37,615 bases of DNA, taken from assembly GCA_027083925.1 (NCBI GenBank), contig JALWMK010000144.1, positions 1 through 37,615 of the forward strand, written 5' to 3'. Positions 29,523 through 36,896 of this stretch are shown here, one piece after another. The first letter of the stretch is position 1. Every line of letters starts with the position of its first letter. Position numbers and translations under genes: made by a program. The notes beneath the pieces were generated by a model. The model had not been told where the DNA came from, did no database searches, and saw only the letters and a program-made list of their open reading frames with translations. The stretch comes from Sedimenticola sp. GTDB lineage: Bacteria; Pseudomonadota; Gammaproteobacteria; Chromatiales; Chromatiaceae.

Positions 29523-30056
29523 TAGTGTCTAAAGCTCAGGTGTAATTTTATTTCGGTATGGGTATCTTGAACAATTGCCGTTCTGGCACATGCTGGAATC
29601 CGCAACCCATTGGTTTATCGGGGTGCTGGGATAACAAAAACAGCCTGTTAAGGGCGCCTGAACAATCCGGTTTTCGTCACGCCAGCGCAGGTCGGCGGCT
29701 TAAAGTTTTCAAGAACTTATGGAGTCCGGCCTGTGCCATGATGACCATATACATAGAGATGCCCTTACATGAAAAATTCCTTAAGGATCACCATCTAACA
29801 CGGAGATTCTTAGCGCATTCTGTTCTGAATTCAGGGCGTTGTCCAGTTTTTGGCCGCACCAGTGTTTTTGTGGTTAACCGGTTGCCTTGGTGGAGAGGAA
29901 GCATGGTCTTGCTCGCCAACACCAGAGAGAAGTGACGTTTTTTGTCGCTCAGTGCCCAAACTGGTTGCTCATGCCTTCCATCACTTTTCAACTACTGGTG
30001 CAGGATGAGTCCGTACTCTTCTGTATTTAATGGATAATACCTGATTTTGATAAAAT
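29523..30056. other. Divergent intergenic region between pilB and pilA, no supported gene
   Basis: A 534-base stretch upstream of both pilB (leftward) and pilA (rightward). An open frame of 125 codons at 29558-29935 (+) has no recognisable domain, no ribosome binding site I can support and unusual composition (many W, R, C). I treat it as non-coding. A promoter for pilB must lie here, but I see no sigma-54 box in the correct direction. Confidence 0.4.
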
Positions 30057-30072
30057 TGGCACGATACCTGCA
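30057..30072 (+). promoter_or_regulatory. Sigma-54 promoter of pilA
   Basis: TGGCAC at 30057-30062 (the -24 element) and CTGCA at 30068-30072 (the -12 element) have the invariant GG and GC dinucleotides at the required spacing. Initiation would fall near 30083, leaving a leader of about 88 bases. In Pseudomonas and relatives pilA depends on sigma-54 and the PilS-PilR two-component system. Those regulators are not in this window. Confidence 0.8.
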
Positions 30073-30170
30073 TTTTATTTTAACAGGCACCATTTTTTTT
30101 GCGTTGCTTGCAAGCAGAGGCAGTGGTGCGGTTATTAATGATTCATACTATTTCTAAAGAGGAATTCCAC

Positions 30171-30689
30171 ATGAAAAAACAATCGGGTTTTACACTTATC
30201 GAACTCATGATCGTAGTTGCGATCATCGGCATTCTGGCCGCCATCGCCTTGCCTGCCTATCAAGACTACACAGTTCGGAGTAAGGTTTCCGAGGCGCTGA
30301 TTCAGGCCAGTTCCCCAAAAAGCCTGATCAGTGAGTCCTTCCAGAGTGACGGGCTGGCAGGTGTAACTGCAGCTGCTGATGAATACAACGCCCGCCCAGT
30401 TGCTGAAAAGCAGACAAAATATGTGAGTGATATTCAGGTAGACAACACTAACGGCGCTATCACTGTAACCTTGGCAGCTGCAGCAACTGCTGGTTTGCCT
30501 GCTGATGCAGCCGGTACAACTGTGGTATTTACACCTAACGTAAATAATGCACTGCTTACAGCTGGCGCAACTGGCGCGATTGATTGGGCATGTTCATCCC
30601 TAACCAATACAACTGCCACAACAAGAGGATTGACTGTTGCTGCCAACGGTACTATGCCCGCGAAGTATGCTCCTTCAGAATGCCGTTAA
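30171..30689 (+). CDS. pilA: PilA, type IV major pilin
   Basis: The main subunit of the type IV pilus. It has 172 residues from the ATG at 30171, chosen because AGAGGA lies about seven bases upstream and because it gives a short class III leader (MKKQSG) before the cleavage site G|FTLIE. Residue +1 is Phe and +5 is Glu, as needed for PilD processing and assembly. A hydrophobic helix follows. The C-terminal part is rich in Ala and Thr, with a cysteine pair (WACSS and the penultimate-but-one SECR) for the D-region disulfide. An upstream in-frame ATG at 30099 lies in the leader and is rejected. Confidence 0.96.
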   Translation: MKKQSGFTLIELMIVVAIIGILAAIALPAYQDYTVRSKVSEALIQASSPKSLISESFQSDGLAGVTAAADEYNARPVAEKQTKYVSDIQVDNTNGAITVTLAAAATAGLPADAAGTTVVFTPNVNNALLTAGATGAIDWACSSLTNTTATTRGLTVAANGTMPAKYAPSECR

Positions 30690-30721
30690 TCTGAAAATTA
30701 ACTGAGTATAACAGTATAAAT

Positions 30722-30749
30722 AAAAAGAGATCGCTTTGGCGATCTCTTT

Positions 30750-30751
<2 letters not shown>
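30722..30751 (+). terminator. Strong intrinsic terminator after pilA
   Basis: A perfect 13-pair stem (30722-30734 with 30739-30751) around a TTTG loop, ending in a run of five T, 32 bases after the pilA stop. The A tract at the other foot makes it potentially bidirectional, so it could also stop transcripts from the right on the - strand. Confidence 0.9.
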
Positions 30752-30908
<157 letters not shown>

Positions 30909-30956
30909 CTATTAACTTTCATGGGTCATGGATCCACCCCAGATCATGGAAAAGTG

Positions 30957-30992
30957 CCCTCTTCCCCTTGGGGGAGAGAGCAGGGTGAGGGG
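30957..30992. repeat. REP-like palindromic repeat (CCCTCTTCCCC...GGGGGAGAG..GGGTGAGGGG)
   Basis: A palindrome CTCTTCCCC/GGGGGAGAG followed by CAGGGTGAGGGG. This resembles the widespread proteobacterial extragenic repeat of that sequence type. It lies in the gap between the tadA remnant and the rhomboid gene. The rest of the gap (30909-30956 and 30993-31021) shows nothing I recognise. Confidence 0.55.
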
Positions 30993-31021
30993 GGGAGGGA
31001 GTTACCGGATGTATTTCCACG

Positions 31022-32440
31022 CTAACCCGGTGGGCTGGCAGCTGCGCCTCGATACAACTCGCTCTTCCTCAATTCCCCATGCTCTTCTGCCAGATCAGCC
31101 AACCGGTAGAGCATTTCGCTCAGTTGCTCACATTGCCAATGCTTCTTTGCAATTCCCTTGGCGAGAAGCTCTGCTTCCCGATAGGCGCCTATGCCAATAA
31201 ACCAGTCCAACAGATCGCACACCAATAGTCGATTCAATCTCGGTCCCGGCCTGGCATGCTTGAAGTACGTCCGAAAAATCTCCTTGCGCAGCTGTTTGTC
31301 GGCACTATCAACCACGGGACGTGACAACAAGCGCTGGCTGACACGATGAAAAACATCTCCCTGAGCATCAATCCTCGCGGCCTCATGCAACAGAACCATG
31401 ACCGGGATATTTTCCGGCTGCTCCGCATGCAGTTCCGACAACACAGGCAACGCCCGGCGATATTCAAGGCGGTCACATAAGCTTTGCGCCCACTCAAATC
31501 GTTGGGAGAAATCCTCAGCGGCCTGATTTGGCTCATCTTTCTCCTGACTCACAGGAAAATGCAACAAGCGGATAACCGCTGCCACCAATGCTCCTGTAAG
31601 CAAACCGCCCAAGTGGGCAAAGTAGTTTACGTTGGAATCTGGATAGGCCAATATATAGAACACTTCATTACCTATCCATAACGGCAGCAGTGCAATTGCC
31701 GGTAATGAAACATAATCAAAGTAAACAAAAACAAAGTAAAAGAACCGGATGCGCTTCTTCCAATAGAGCACCGTATACATTCCCATCAACCCGGCCACGG
31801 CGCCCGATGCGCCAATACTCGGGGTAAAGTCATTGGCTCTAAAAACAAAATCGAAACCTGCGGAACCCGACCCAACCAGGAGATAGCAGATCAAGAAGGC
31901 GGCATGCCCTATCGCTCCTTCAACCAAAAACCCCACCGCCAACAGAAATATCATGTTTCCAAGAAGGTGCATGATTCCGCCATGCAGAAACATATGACCC
32001 AGTATGCTGTCCCATCGGGGAAGCGCCGTTCGCAACCCCCAATTGATATACACCACTTTTGCCAACAGCTGATTGAACTGTTTGCGCTTTTTCTTCCAAT
32101 CTGGATATTCAGTATTGTCTGGTGTGACTACCTGATCAGACAACAGTTTCTTCATAAAGCCATCATCGCGGACAATAAGGGAATACTGCAGGTAGGTATC
32201 AGGCTTATCGGGCAGCGGCTCCAACTCAGCAGTTGCATGCTGAGATTTGTAGTTCAGGTAATATTTCCATTCGATATCGCCCAGTCCTGACTCACCATAA
32301 TAGTCTATCGCCTGCAGATAGCGCCCATCATCCCCGGATTGCCAGACGAAATAGCACAGAATGTTGATCAGGATAATTCCAAAAGTGACAACAGGAAAGT
32401 TGTGCCAGTCCAACTTCCTGTCCAGAGGAATAATGATCAT
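31022..32440 (-). CDS. Rhomboid-family intramembrane serine protease with C-terminal helical tail
   Basis: 472 residues. The rhomboid core (about 10-295) has HGGIMHLLGN (about 153-162), the catalytic serine in GASG (S212) and the catalytic histidine in AHLGG (H276). An approximately 110-residue loop with charged segments lies between the first membrane helix and the HGG motif. The C-terminal 170 residues are soluble, and their repeated helix pattern looks TPR-like. It starts within an ATGA overlap with the upstream gene, so the two are co-translated. The substrate is unknown. Rhomboids cleave membrane proteins within or near the bilayer. Confidence 0.88.
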   Translation of the reverse strand: MIIIPLDRKLDWHNFPVVTFGIILINILCYFVWQSGDDGRYLQAIDYYGESGLGDIEWKYYLNYKSQHATAELEPLPDKPDTYLQYSLIVRDDGFMKKLLSDQVVTPDNTEYPDWKKKRKQFNQLLAKVVYINWGLRTALPRWDSILGHMFLHGGIMHLLGNMIFLLAVGFLVEGAIGHAAFLICYLLVGSGSAGFDFVFRANDFTPSIGASGAVAGLMGMYTVLYWKKRIRFFYFVFVYFDYVSLPAIALLPLWIGNEVFYILAYPDSNVNYFAHLGGLLTGALVAAVIRLLHFPVSQEKDEPNQAAEDFSQRFEWAQSLCDRLEYRRALPVLSELHAEQPENIPVMVLLHEAARIDAQGDVFHRVSQRLLSRPVVDSADKQLRKEIFRTYFKHARPGPRLNRLLVCDLLDWFIGIGAYREAELLAKGIAKKHWQCEQLSEMLYRLADLAEEHGELRKSELYRGAAASPPG

Positions 32441-33660
32441 CGGGTATCACCATGAAGTACATCGAGATAGGCATGTACATCCGGCATTACCGGATGTTGA
32501 GGGTAATTCTCCACCAGAAAATTCAATGTATTGATTGCCAGTTCATCCTTGTTCAGAGATTCACTCAGGGTTCTTGCCATCAAGAAATAGGCATGGGGGA
32601 TGAATTCACTGCGAGGAAAGTGTTTATGCAAGCCATTCAACAGCTTTACCATCTGCTTGTGTTGCCCGGACCGGGTCAACGCCTGCGCCAATCGATAGTA
32701 GCCTTCGGCATCATCCGGCACACATGAAACGTGAAGAGAAAGACAATCCATATGGATTTCCGCAGCCTGGGCATATCTACCTCTGCGCAACAACAGTCGC
32801 AGATAGAAATTTGCGTGGGCCGATAACTTGTCTCCACGCTTTTCCAGCAAGCACAAGGAATGCAGGCGCTGGTGGACATCCAGATCATCAGGGTATTCCT
32901 CAACCAATTGCTCCAACTCGGCGATGGCAGCTTCCACATTGCCGATTTCCATCATGTTTTGATAATGGTGGAAGCGTTGATCAGATATTTCGTTCTCATC
33001 TTCTTCCACGGGTTGCCCTACCAACTCGTGATTCTGATACAGAATATATCCCATGACATGAAAAGTGAGGATAGTGAAGTAGCCGCTCACAAAGTAGTAA
33101 AATCCCCAATGAAGCTCCCCCGCCAGTATTTGGGTCGCATTTGAACGTGCCGCTTGCAGAACAAAGATCAAGCCGTAGAGCGCCAGATAAGACCACCCGA
33201 TACGCACCACCAGACGCCACAAAATGGCAGGATTGAGCGCATCGATAAACGACTCGTTCAACGCCAATGCCATGATCGATGCCGGCGCCAGAAGCAGCCC
33301 GACGAAAACAAACAGGGCGCCCAATGTTTCCCAGCCATGCGCATACAGATCGCTTGCGATAAACACATAGGCCAGAATCAATCCGTAAAATTTGAACGGC
33401 AGGTCATAGTCACCGGCAATCGTCTGTGAATCCAGCGGCGGTGGTTCCATGTTGCCACGGGATGTTTGCTGCAACACGACAAATGCATACTTGAACATCA
33501 TGGCATTCAGAATGATGGAAGCGGCAAAACCCCAGAAGCCACTATCGAATATCGTCAACAGCACAGATATTCCTATCACCAACAACAGGGGCTGGCTCCT
33601 GAAACCATATTTGAATACCTGGGGAAAATTCTGCCAAATGGGTGTTGGTGTCCTTGCCAT
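32437..33660 (-). CDS. Membrane protein with DUF4013-like domain and TPR-like tail
   Basis: 407 residues from the ATG at 33660; a GTG at 33672 would add four, and neither has a good ribosome binding site. The first half has about five or six hydrophobic segments (roughly 18-215) resembling DUF4013 membrane proteins. The second half is soluble and helical, with TPR-like repeats around ELEQLVEEYPDDLDVHQRL and YYRLAQALTRSGQHKQMV. It is coupled to the rhomboid gene by an ATGA overlap, suggesting a joint function. No enzymatic motif is seen. The function is unknown. Confidence 0.75.
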   Translation of the reverse strand: MARTPTPIWQNFPQVFKYGFRSQPLLLVIGISVLLTIFDSGFWGFAASIILNAMMFKYAFVVLQQTSRGNMEPPPLDSQTIAGDYDLPFKFYGLILAYVFIASDLYAHGWETLGALFVFVGLLLAPASIMALALNESFIDALNPAILWRLVVRIGWSYLALYGLIFVLQAARSNATQILAGELHWGFYYFVSGYFTILTFHVMGYILYQNHELVGQPVEEDENEISDQRFHHYQNMMEIGNVEAAIAELEQLVEEYPDDLDVHQRLHSLCLLEKRGDKLSAHANFYLRLLLRRGRYAQAAEIHMDCLSLHVSCVPDDAEGYYRLAQALTRSGQHKQMVKLLNGLHKHFPRSEFIPHAYFLMARTLSESLNKDELAINTLNFLVENYPQHPVMPDVHAYLDVLHGDTR

Positions 33661-33781
33661 GGTAAAAGCCACGCTATTTGTAATTCACTGTATGATCCCG
33701 GATGTATGTTACCAACACCCTGCAATACGACGACATCTCGATCCTCATCAGTATTGCTAAAACAGGAGGCGCATCACCTTC

Positions 33782-34057
33782 TCAGAAGAGTCTTCTAAGG
33801 GCCTGAAACAGCAGTACAACAACGGCTCCGGAAAAATAGGGGTGCTTGACGATAAAACCCAGTATTGATCGATTCTTGCCGAAATAGAAGGTATTGCCGG
33901 AGCGCTGGCGTATCTTCTCGACAGCCGCTTCGTACTCCTTGAAATCGGCTTCATTCACGATACGCCGGAGCGGGCTGATCCTGGACGTGAATACAGTATC
34001 CTTCCCCTCATTCTCAATCCGGTCATCGTAGCTGAACCAGGGGGCGGGGAAGATTGT
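33782..34057 (-). pseudogene. C-terminal remnant, DUF3857/transglutaminase-like membrane protein
   Basis: An open frame of 91 codons with no plausible start, directly following the stop of the Uma2 gene copy. It reads as the C-terminal end of a larger protein. A beta-rich stretch (FSYDDRIENEGKDTVFTSRI) is followed by NEADFKEYEAAVEKIRQRSG and a final hydrophobic segment ending FQALRRLF. This pattern resembles the C-terminal part of DUF3857/transglutaminase-like proteins. The 5' part is absent, probably removed when the Uma2 segment arrived. The family call is tentative. Confidence 0.5.
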
Positions 34058-34615
34058 TTAATCCCAAAGCGCGGCCAGTGGAAATTCCGTGGCATCGAAG
34101 GGTGCGATCGAGACGGGTTTGTCGTTGTCGAGGATCTCCAGCAATGTCCATTTGCCCTTGCGCAATTCATAGGCTTCCAGGGTTTTGATATCCGGATCGA
34201 TGAGCCATATACGGGGAATGTTGAACTCGGCATAGAGGGGCATTTTCTATGCCCGATCGAGATGCGTGGTGGAAGGGGAAAGAATCTCGCAAACCCAGTC
34301 TGGCGGCAATTCGAACCAGGCGGTGTCGGGGAGTTCCGGCAGGCGTTCACGCTGCCAGCCTGCCAGGCCGGGAACCAGCACATGGGTATCCAGATGCAGT
34401 TCGGGTTCGTCCAGAATCCACCAGCCGCCAGGGCCGCCTCTTCCCTTGTCATAAGGGAAAGATATTTCAGCACCCAAAGAGGAGGATGCTCTTGTGTGTT
34501 TTGGCGTCGGACGGGGTGTGGTATGGAGTTGGCCGTGGACGATCTCCGCCACCAGAATATCGGGCACCGCCAGCAGATCATCATAAGTTGCAAGTTTTTT
34601 GGCAGTATCGCTCAT
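34058..34615 (-). pseudogene. Uma2-family (PF05685) gene, copy A, with internal stop codon
   Basis: 186 codons matching the open copy at 35923-36480, with 14 differing positions. Codon 123 is TAG (34247-34249) where the other copy has CAG. The product therefore ends at 122 residues, just after the EILSPST...LDR motif and before the conserved lysine and tyrosine of the nuclease fold. Uma2 proteins are predicted PD-(D/E)XK endonucleases of unknown role, often amplified in genomes. The frame after the stop remains open to the usual end, so the mutation looks recent. Confidence 0.85.
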
Positions 34616-34668
34616 GCTGGTGTTTCCTGGGGACTGATAGGACAAGCATAGCCCATCGCCGGCGCAAG

Positions 34669-34699
34669 AAAAACCCCGGCAGCTTCCGTTCTGCCCGGG
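34669..34699 (-). terminator. Terminator-like hairpin upstream of Uma2 copy A
   Basis: On the - strand CCCGGGCAG and CTGCCGGGG pair (eight of nine) and are followed by TTTTT. It lies about 54 bases upstream of the Uma2 start and is conserved in the other copy. It would end a transcript coming from the right, or act as an attenuator for Uma2. Confidence 0.55.
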
Positions 34700-34891
34700 T
34701 GGGTATCGTTGCGCGAAGTTGGACTTCCTGTCCAATGGCGTCCTTGCCAATTGGCTCGTCCTGAGCCGCTTCTTCAACGATGGGTTCAGTGTACGCGGGT
34801 TTGGGGGCGCTGCCTGTCGGTCAATTCCGAGAAGAATGTAGGCGGTATCTGATCCAGGCATTTGCTATACGGTGAGTGGCATTGTTAGGAA

Positions 34892-35788
34892 TCACGAATC
34901 ATAGACCGGCCCCGTGAGTTGCCGCCCAAAACGATCGAGATAGTGTTCAAACAGTTTCGGGTTCAAGTCCTTCAACGACCGCCGTTGCTGGATCAGATCG
35001 ACTGCGGGAACGGCGGCAGTTCCCGCCATCACCAGGTCGGCAGTCACCCGATAATCTTTCGGTTCTTCTGTGTTGGTCATGCAGGCTTTATCCGCCAGTC
35101 TCCGCGCCAAGCCGGGCCGTTCCAACAGCGACCAGGCGGGAAAATCCTTGCTGTCCAATTCCGGATCCAGGTCCATGAAGCGCTGCCAGCGACTGCGCCA
35201 GAGCGGTTCTGCCTCCCTGCCGATGGTATCGGCCTGATCCGGAAAATGCCAACAGAGCTGGAACCAGCATCTGGTCGCGATCAACTCTTGTTGCAGATGC
35301 CCACAGGCCCGGGCATAACGGCGCAACAGCTGCGGTTCCCTGCTCCACTCTGCTTCTGATTCGATGCTCTGCTGCACTAGGTTCCAGGCTTCCAGCTGGA
35401 TCGCCGGATAACTCGCATGCAGTTTCGGATGCTCTGGATCGTACGCTTTATCCTGCAGGGCGTGCAGTAGCCTTTGCCAGAAGGGCGCCAGAAAATCCCT
35501 ACTGTCGGCGCTAAGTTTGTCGCTGGCCAAGGGTACTAATGTCTGCTCCAGATAGCCCAATTCGAAGGGCACATCTTCCACGGGCAGATGCAGGCGTTCG
35601 ACCGCACAGGCCAACAGTTCCAGGTCGCCGGCCTGGTGATTGCCTGGGTCGGCATCCCACAGGCGCTTGAGTAGTTGGCGGGTCTGGGCAGAATCTTTCT
35701 TCTTCAGTGCACTAATGATGCCGTTGACCAGCGTGACGCTGGTGGTGTCGATGAACAGATCCAGTTGTCTTGGTGCATGGTCTAGCAT
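34892..35788 (-). CDS. Unrecognised 298-residue helical protein
   Basis: I do not recognise this family. The product has no signal peptide or membrane segment. It is rich in Leu, Trp and charged residues and looks almost wholly alpha-helical, possibly repeat-like. The N-terminus is MLDHAPRQLDLFIDTTSV, and conserved-looking blocks include RCWFQLCWHFP and DLIQQRRSLKDLNPKLFEHYL. It sits between two Uma2 repeat copies. Its start lies 12 bases from the inverted repeat of copy B and its last codons run through the degenerate end repeat of copy A. No ribosome binding site is visible; the region before the ATG reads TCCTCC instead. Confidence 0.7.
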   Translation of the reverse strand: MLDHAPRQLDLFIDTTSVTLVNGIISALKKKDSAQTRQLLKRLWDADPGNHQAGDLELLACAVERLHLPVEDVPFELGYLEQTLVPLASDKLSADSRDFLAPFWQRLLHALQDKAYDPEHPKLHASYPAIQLEAWNLVQQSIESEAEWSREPQLLRRYARACGHLQQELIATRCWFQLCWHFPDQADTIGREAEPLWRSRWQRFMDLDPELDSKDFPAWSLLERPGLARRLADKACMTNTEEPKDYRVTADLVMAGTAAVPAVDLIQQRRSLKDLNPKLFEHYLDRFGRQLTGPVYDS

Positions 35789-35800
35789 AGTCGGAGGACA

Positions 35801-35817
35801 GGGTCAGGTCTTTGATT
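35801..35817 (+). repeat. Left inverted repeat of the Uma2 cassette
   Basis: GGGTCAGGTCTTTGATT, the exact reverse complement of 36764-36780. The match continues outside the core with isolated mismatches over about 26 bases. It lies 12 bases upstream of the unrecognised gene's ATG. Confidence 0.85.
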
Positions 35818-35922
35818 TGTGGTCTCTTGCCTGCCGTTCTCATGGTTGTTCCTGCTGAAGAAATGCGTTGTTGACATGTTAAACCATGGCGTAAATTTCG
35901 GCTAACAAAGGAAGAAGGGTGT

Positions 35923-36480
35923 TCAACCCCAAAGTGCGGCCAGCGGAAATTCCGTGGCATCGAAGGGTGCGATCGAGACGGGTTTGTCGTTGTCGAGGAT
36001 CTCCAGCAATGTCCATTTGCCCTTGCGCAATTCATAGGCTTCCAGGGTTTTGATATCCGGATCGATGAGCCATATATGGGGAATGTTGAACTCGGCATAG
36101 AGGGGCATTTTCTGTGCCCGATCGAGATGCGCGGTGGAAGGGGAAAGAATCTCGCAAACCCAGTCTGGCGGCAATTCGAACCAGGCGGTGTCGGGGAGTT
36201 CCGGCAGACGTTCACGCCGCCAGCCTGCCAGGCCGGGAACCAGTACATGGGTATCCAGATGCAGTTCGGGTTCGTCCAGAATCCACCAGCCGCCAGGGCC
36301 GTTGTCTCCAAAATCATAGGGGGCGGAAATCTTGGCCCCTAGAGAAGATGAAGCGCGCGTATGTTTTGGCGCCGGGCGGGGCGTGGTATGGAGTTGGCCA
36401 TTGATGATCTCGGCCACCAGAATGTCGGGCACCGCCAGCAGATCATCATAAGTTGCAAGTTTTTCGGCAGTATCGCTCAT
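35923..36480 (-). CDS. Uma2-family (PF05685) predicted endonuclease, copy B, intact
   Basis: 185 residues from the ATG at 36480. A longer open frame to 36765 runs through a terminator-like hairpin and has no family similarity, so it is rejected. The fold's motifs are present: VAEI near 22-25, ILDEPELHLDTHVLVPG (67-83), VCEILSPST (108-116), D120, K124 and Y128, then IWLIDPDIKTLEAY. These fit the PD-(D/E)XK-like Uma2 family (PF05685). Its biological role is not established. The gene is monocistronic, and it lies between inverted repeats. Confidence 0.88.
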   Translation of the reverse strand: MSDTAEKLATYDDLLAVPDILVAEIINGQLHTTPRPAPKHTRASSSLGAKISAPYDFGDNGPGGWWILDEPELHLDTHVLVPGLAGWRRERLPELPDTAWFELPPDWVCEILSPSTAHLDRAQKMPLYAEFNIPHIWLIDPDIKTLEAYELRKGKWTLLEILDNDKPVSIAPFDATEFPLAALWG

Positions 36481-36533
36481 ACTGGCGTTTCCTGGGGACT
36501 GATAGGACAAGCATAGCCTATTGCCGGCGCAAG

Positions 36534-36564
36534 AAAAACCCCGGCAGCTTCCGTTCTGCCCGGG
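36534..36564 (-). terminator. Terminator-like hairpin upstream of Uma2 copy B
   Basis: The same stem and T tract as in copy A: CCCGGGCAG with CTGCCGGGG and TTTTT on the - strand. It could end the SulP transcript, which arrives from the right about 330 bases away, before it reaches Uma2. Confidence 0.55.
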
Positions 36565-36763
36565 TGGGTATCGTTGCGCGAAGTTGGACTTCCTGTCCAA
36601 TGGCGTCCTTGCCAATTGGCTCGTCCTGAGCCGCTTCTTCTGTAACGATGGGTTCAGTGTACGGGGGTTTGGGGGCGCTGCCTGTCGGTCAACTCCGAGA
36701 AGAATGTAGGCGGTATCTGACCCAGGCATTGCTATACGGTGAGTGGCATTGCTCGGGATCACC

Positions 36764-36780
36764 AATCAAAGACCTGACCC
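36764..36780 (-). repeat. Right inverted repeat of the Uma2 cassette
   Basis: AATCAAAGACCTGACCC on the + strand, the exact reverse complement of 35801-35817. A degenerate copy in direct orientation (three mismatches) lies at 34897-34913 at the same end of copy A. Confidence 0.85.
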
Positions 36781-36896
36781 CATATGCATTGGCGCCGAAC
36801 CATCGAAGCACTTTTGCCAAGGAATATCGATAGCGATCAGTTAAGCAAAACCACGGTTTATTAACCGCTTACTCAATAACGGCTTGGAATGACCGC

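Larger units (their letters stand above)
34058..34913. repeat. Direct repeat copy A carrying a Uma2 gene
   Basis: An approximately 860-base segment matching 35923-36780 in the same orientation. It covers the Uma2 gene, its upstream region and a terminator-like hairpin. Matching continues up to a degenerate version (14 of 17 bases) of the 17-base end repeat, at 34897-34913. Below 34058 the similarity fades within about 20 bases. There is no second end repeat on that side. Confidence 0.85.
35801..36780. mobile_element. Candidate small mobile cassette: Uma2 copy B between inverted repeats
   Basis: About 980 bases bounded by perfect 17-base inverted repeats and holding a single gene, the intact Uma2 copy. 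No transposase is inside, so if mobile it would be non-autonomous. The repeat sequence (AATCAAAGACCTGACCC) is reminiscent of motifs seen near REP-associated tyrosine transposases in proteobacteria, but that is from memory and unverified. I see no clear target-site duplication. Confidence 0.45.
35923..36780. repeat. Direct repeat copy B carrying a Uma2 gene
   Basis: The counterpart of 34058-34913, in the same orientation. Coding parts differ at 14 of 185 codons. The upstream part carries a 3-base insertion relative to copy A (TGT near 36641). This copy ends in the perfect right inverted repeat. Confidence 0.85.
36481..36896. other. Intergenic region upstream of Uma2 copy B
   Basis: A 416-base stretch without a supported gene. 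Positions 36481-36780 belong to the duplicated segment and hold the terminator-like hairpin and the right inverted repeat. Positions 36781-36896 lie just after the SulP stop on the - strand and hold only a short AT-rich palindrome (CGGTTTATTAACCG, about 36854-36867). Confidence 0.5.

Noticed and set aside
29558-29935. 125-codon frame between pilB and pilA
   Set aside because: No ribosome binding site, no recognisable domain and atypical composition. It lies where divergent promoters are expected.
33757-33954. 65-codon frame on the - strand
   Set aside because: Out-of-frame shadow of the DUF3857-like remnant, which reads more like protein in its own frame.
33955-34593. 212-codon frame over Uma2 copy A
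   Set aside because: Alternate frame of the Uma2 gene. The frame with the family motifs is the one broken by the TAG.
36481-36765. N-terminal extension of Uma2 copy B (open frame to 36765), also present in copy A
   Set aside because: It is translated from a terminator-like hairpin and has no family similarity. The only indel between copies is in-frame, which gave pause, but the ATG at 36480 gives the normal Uma2 length.
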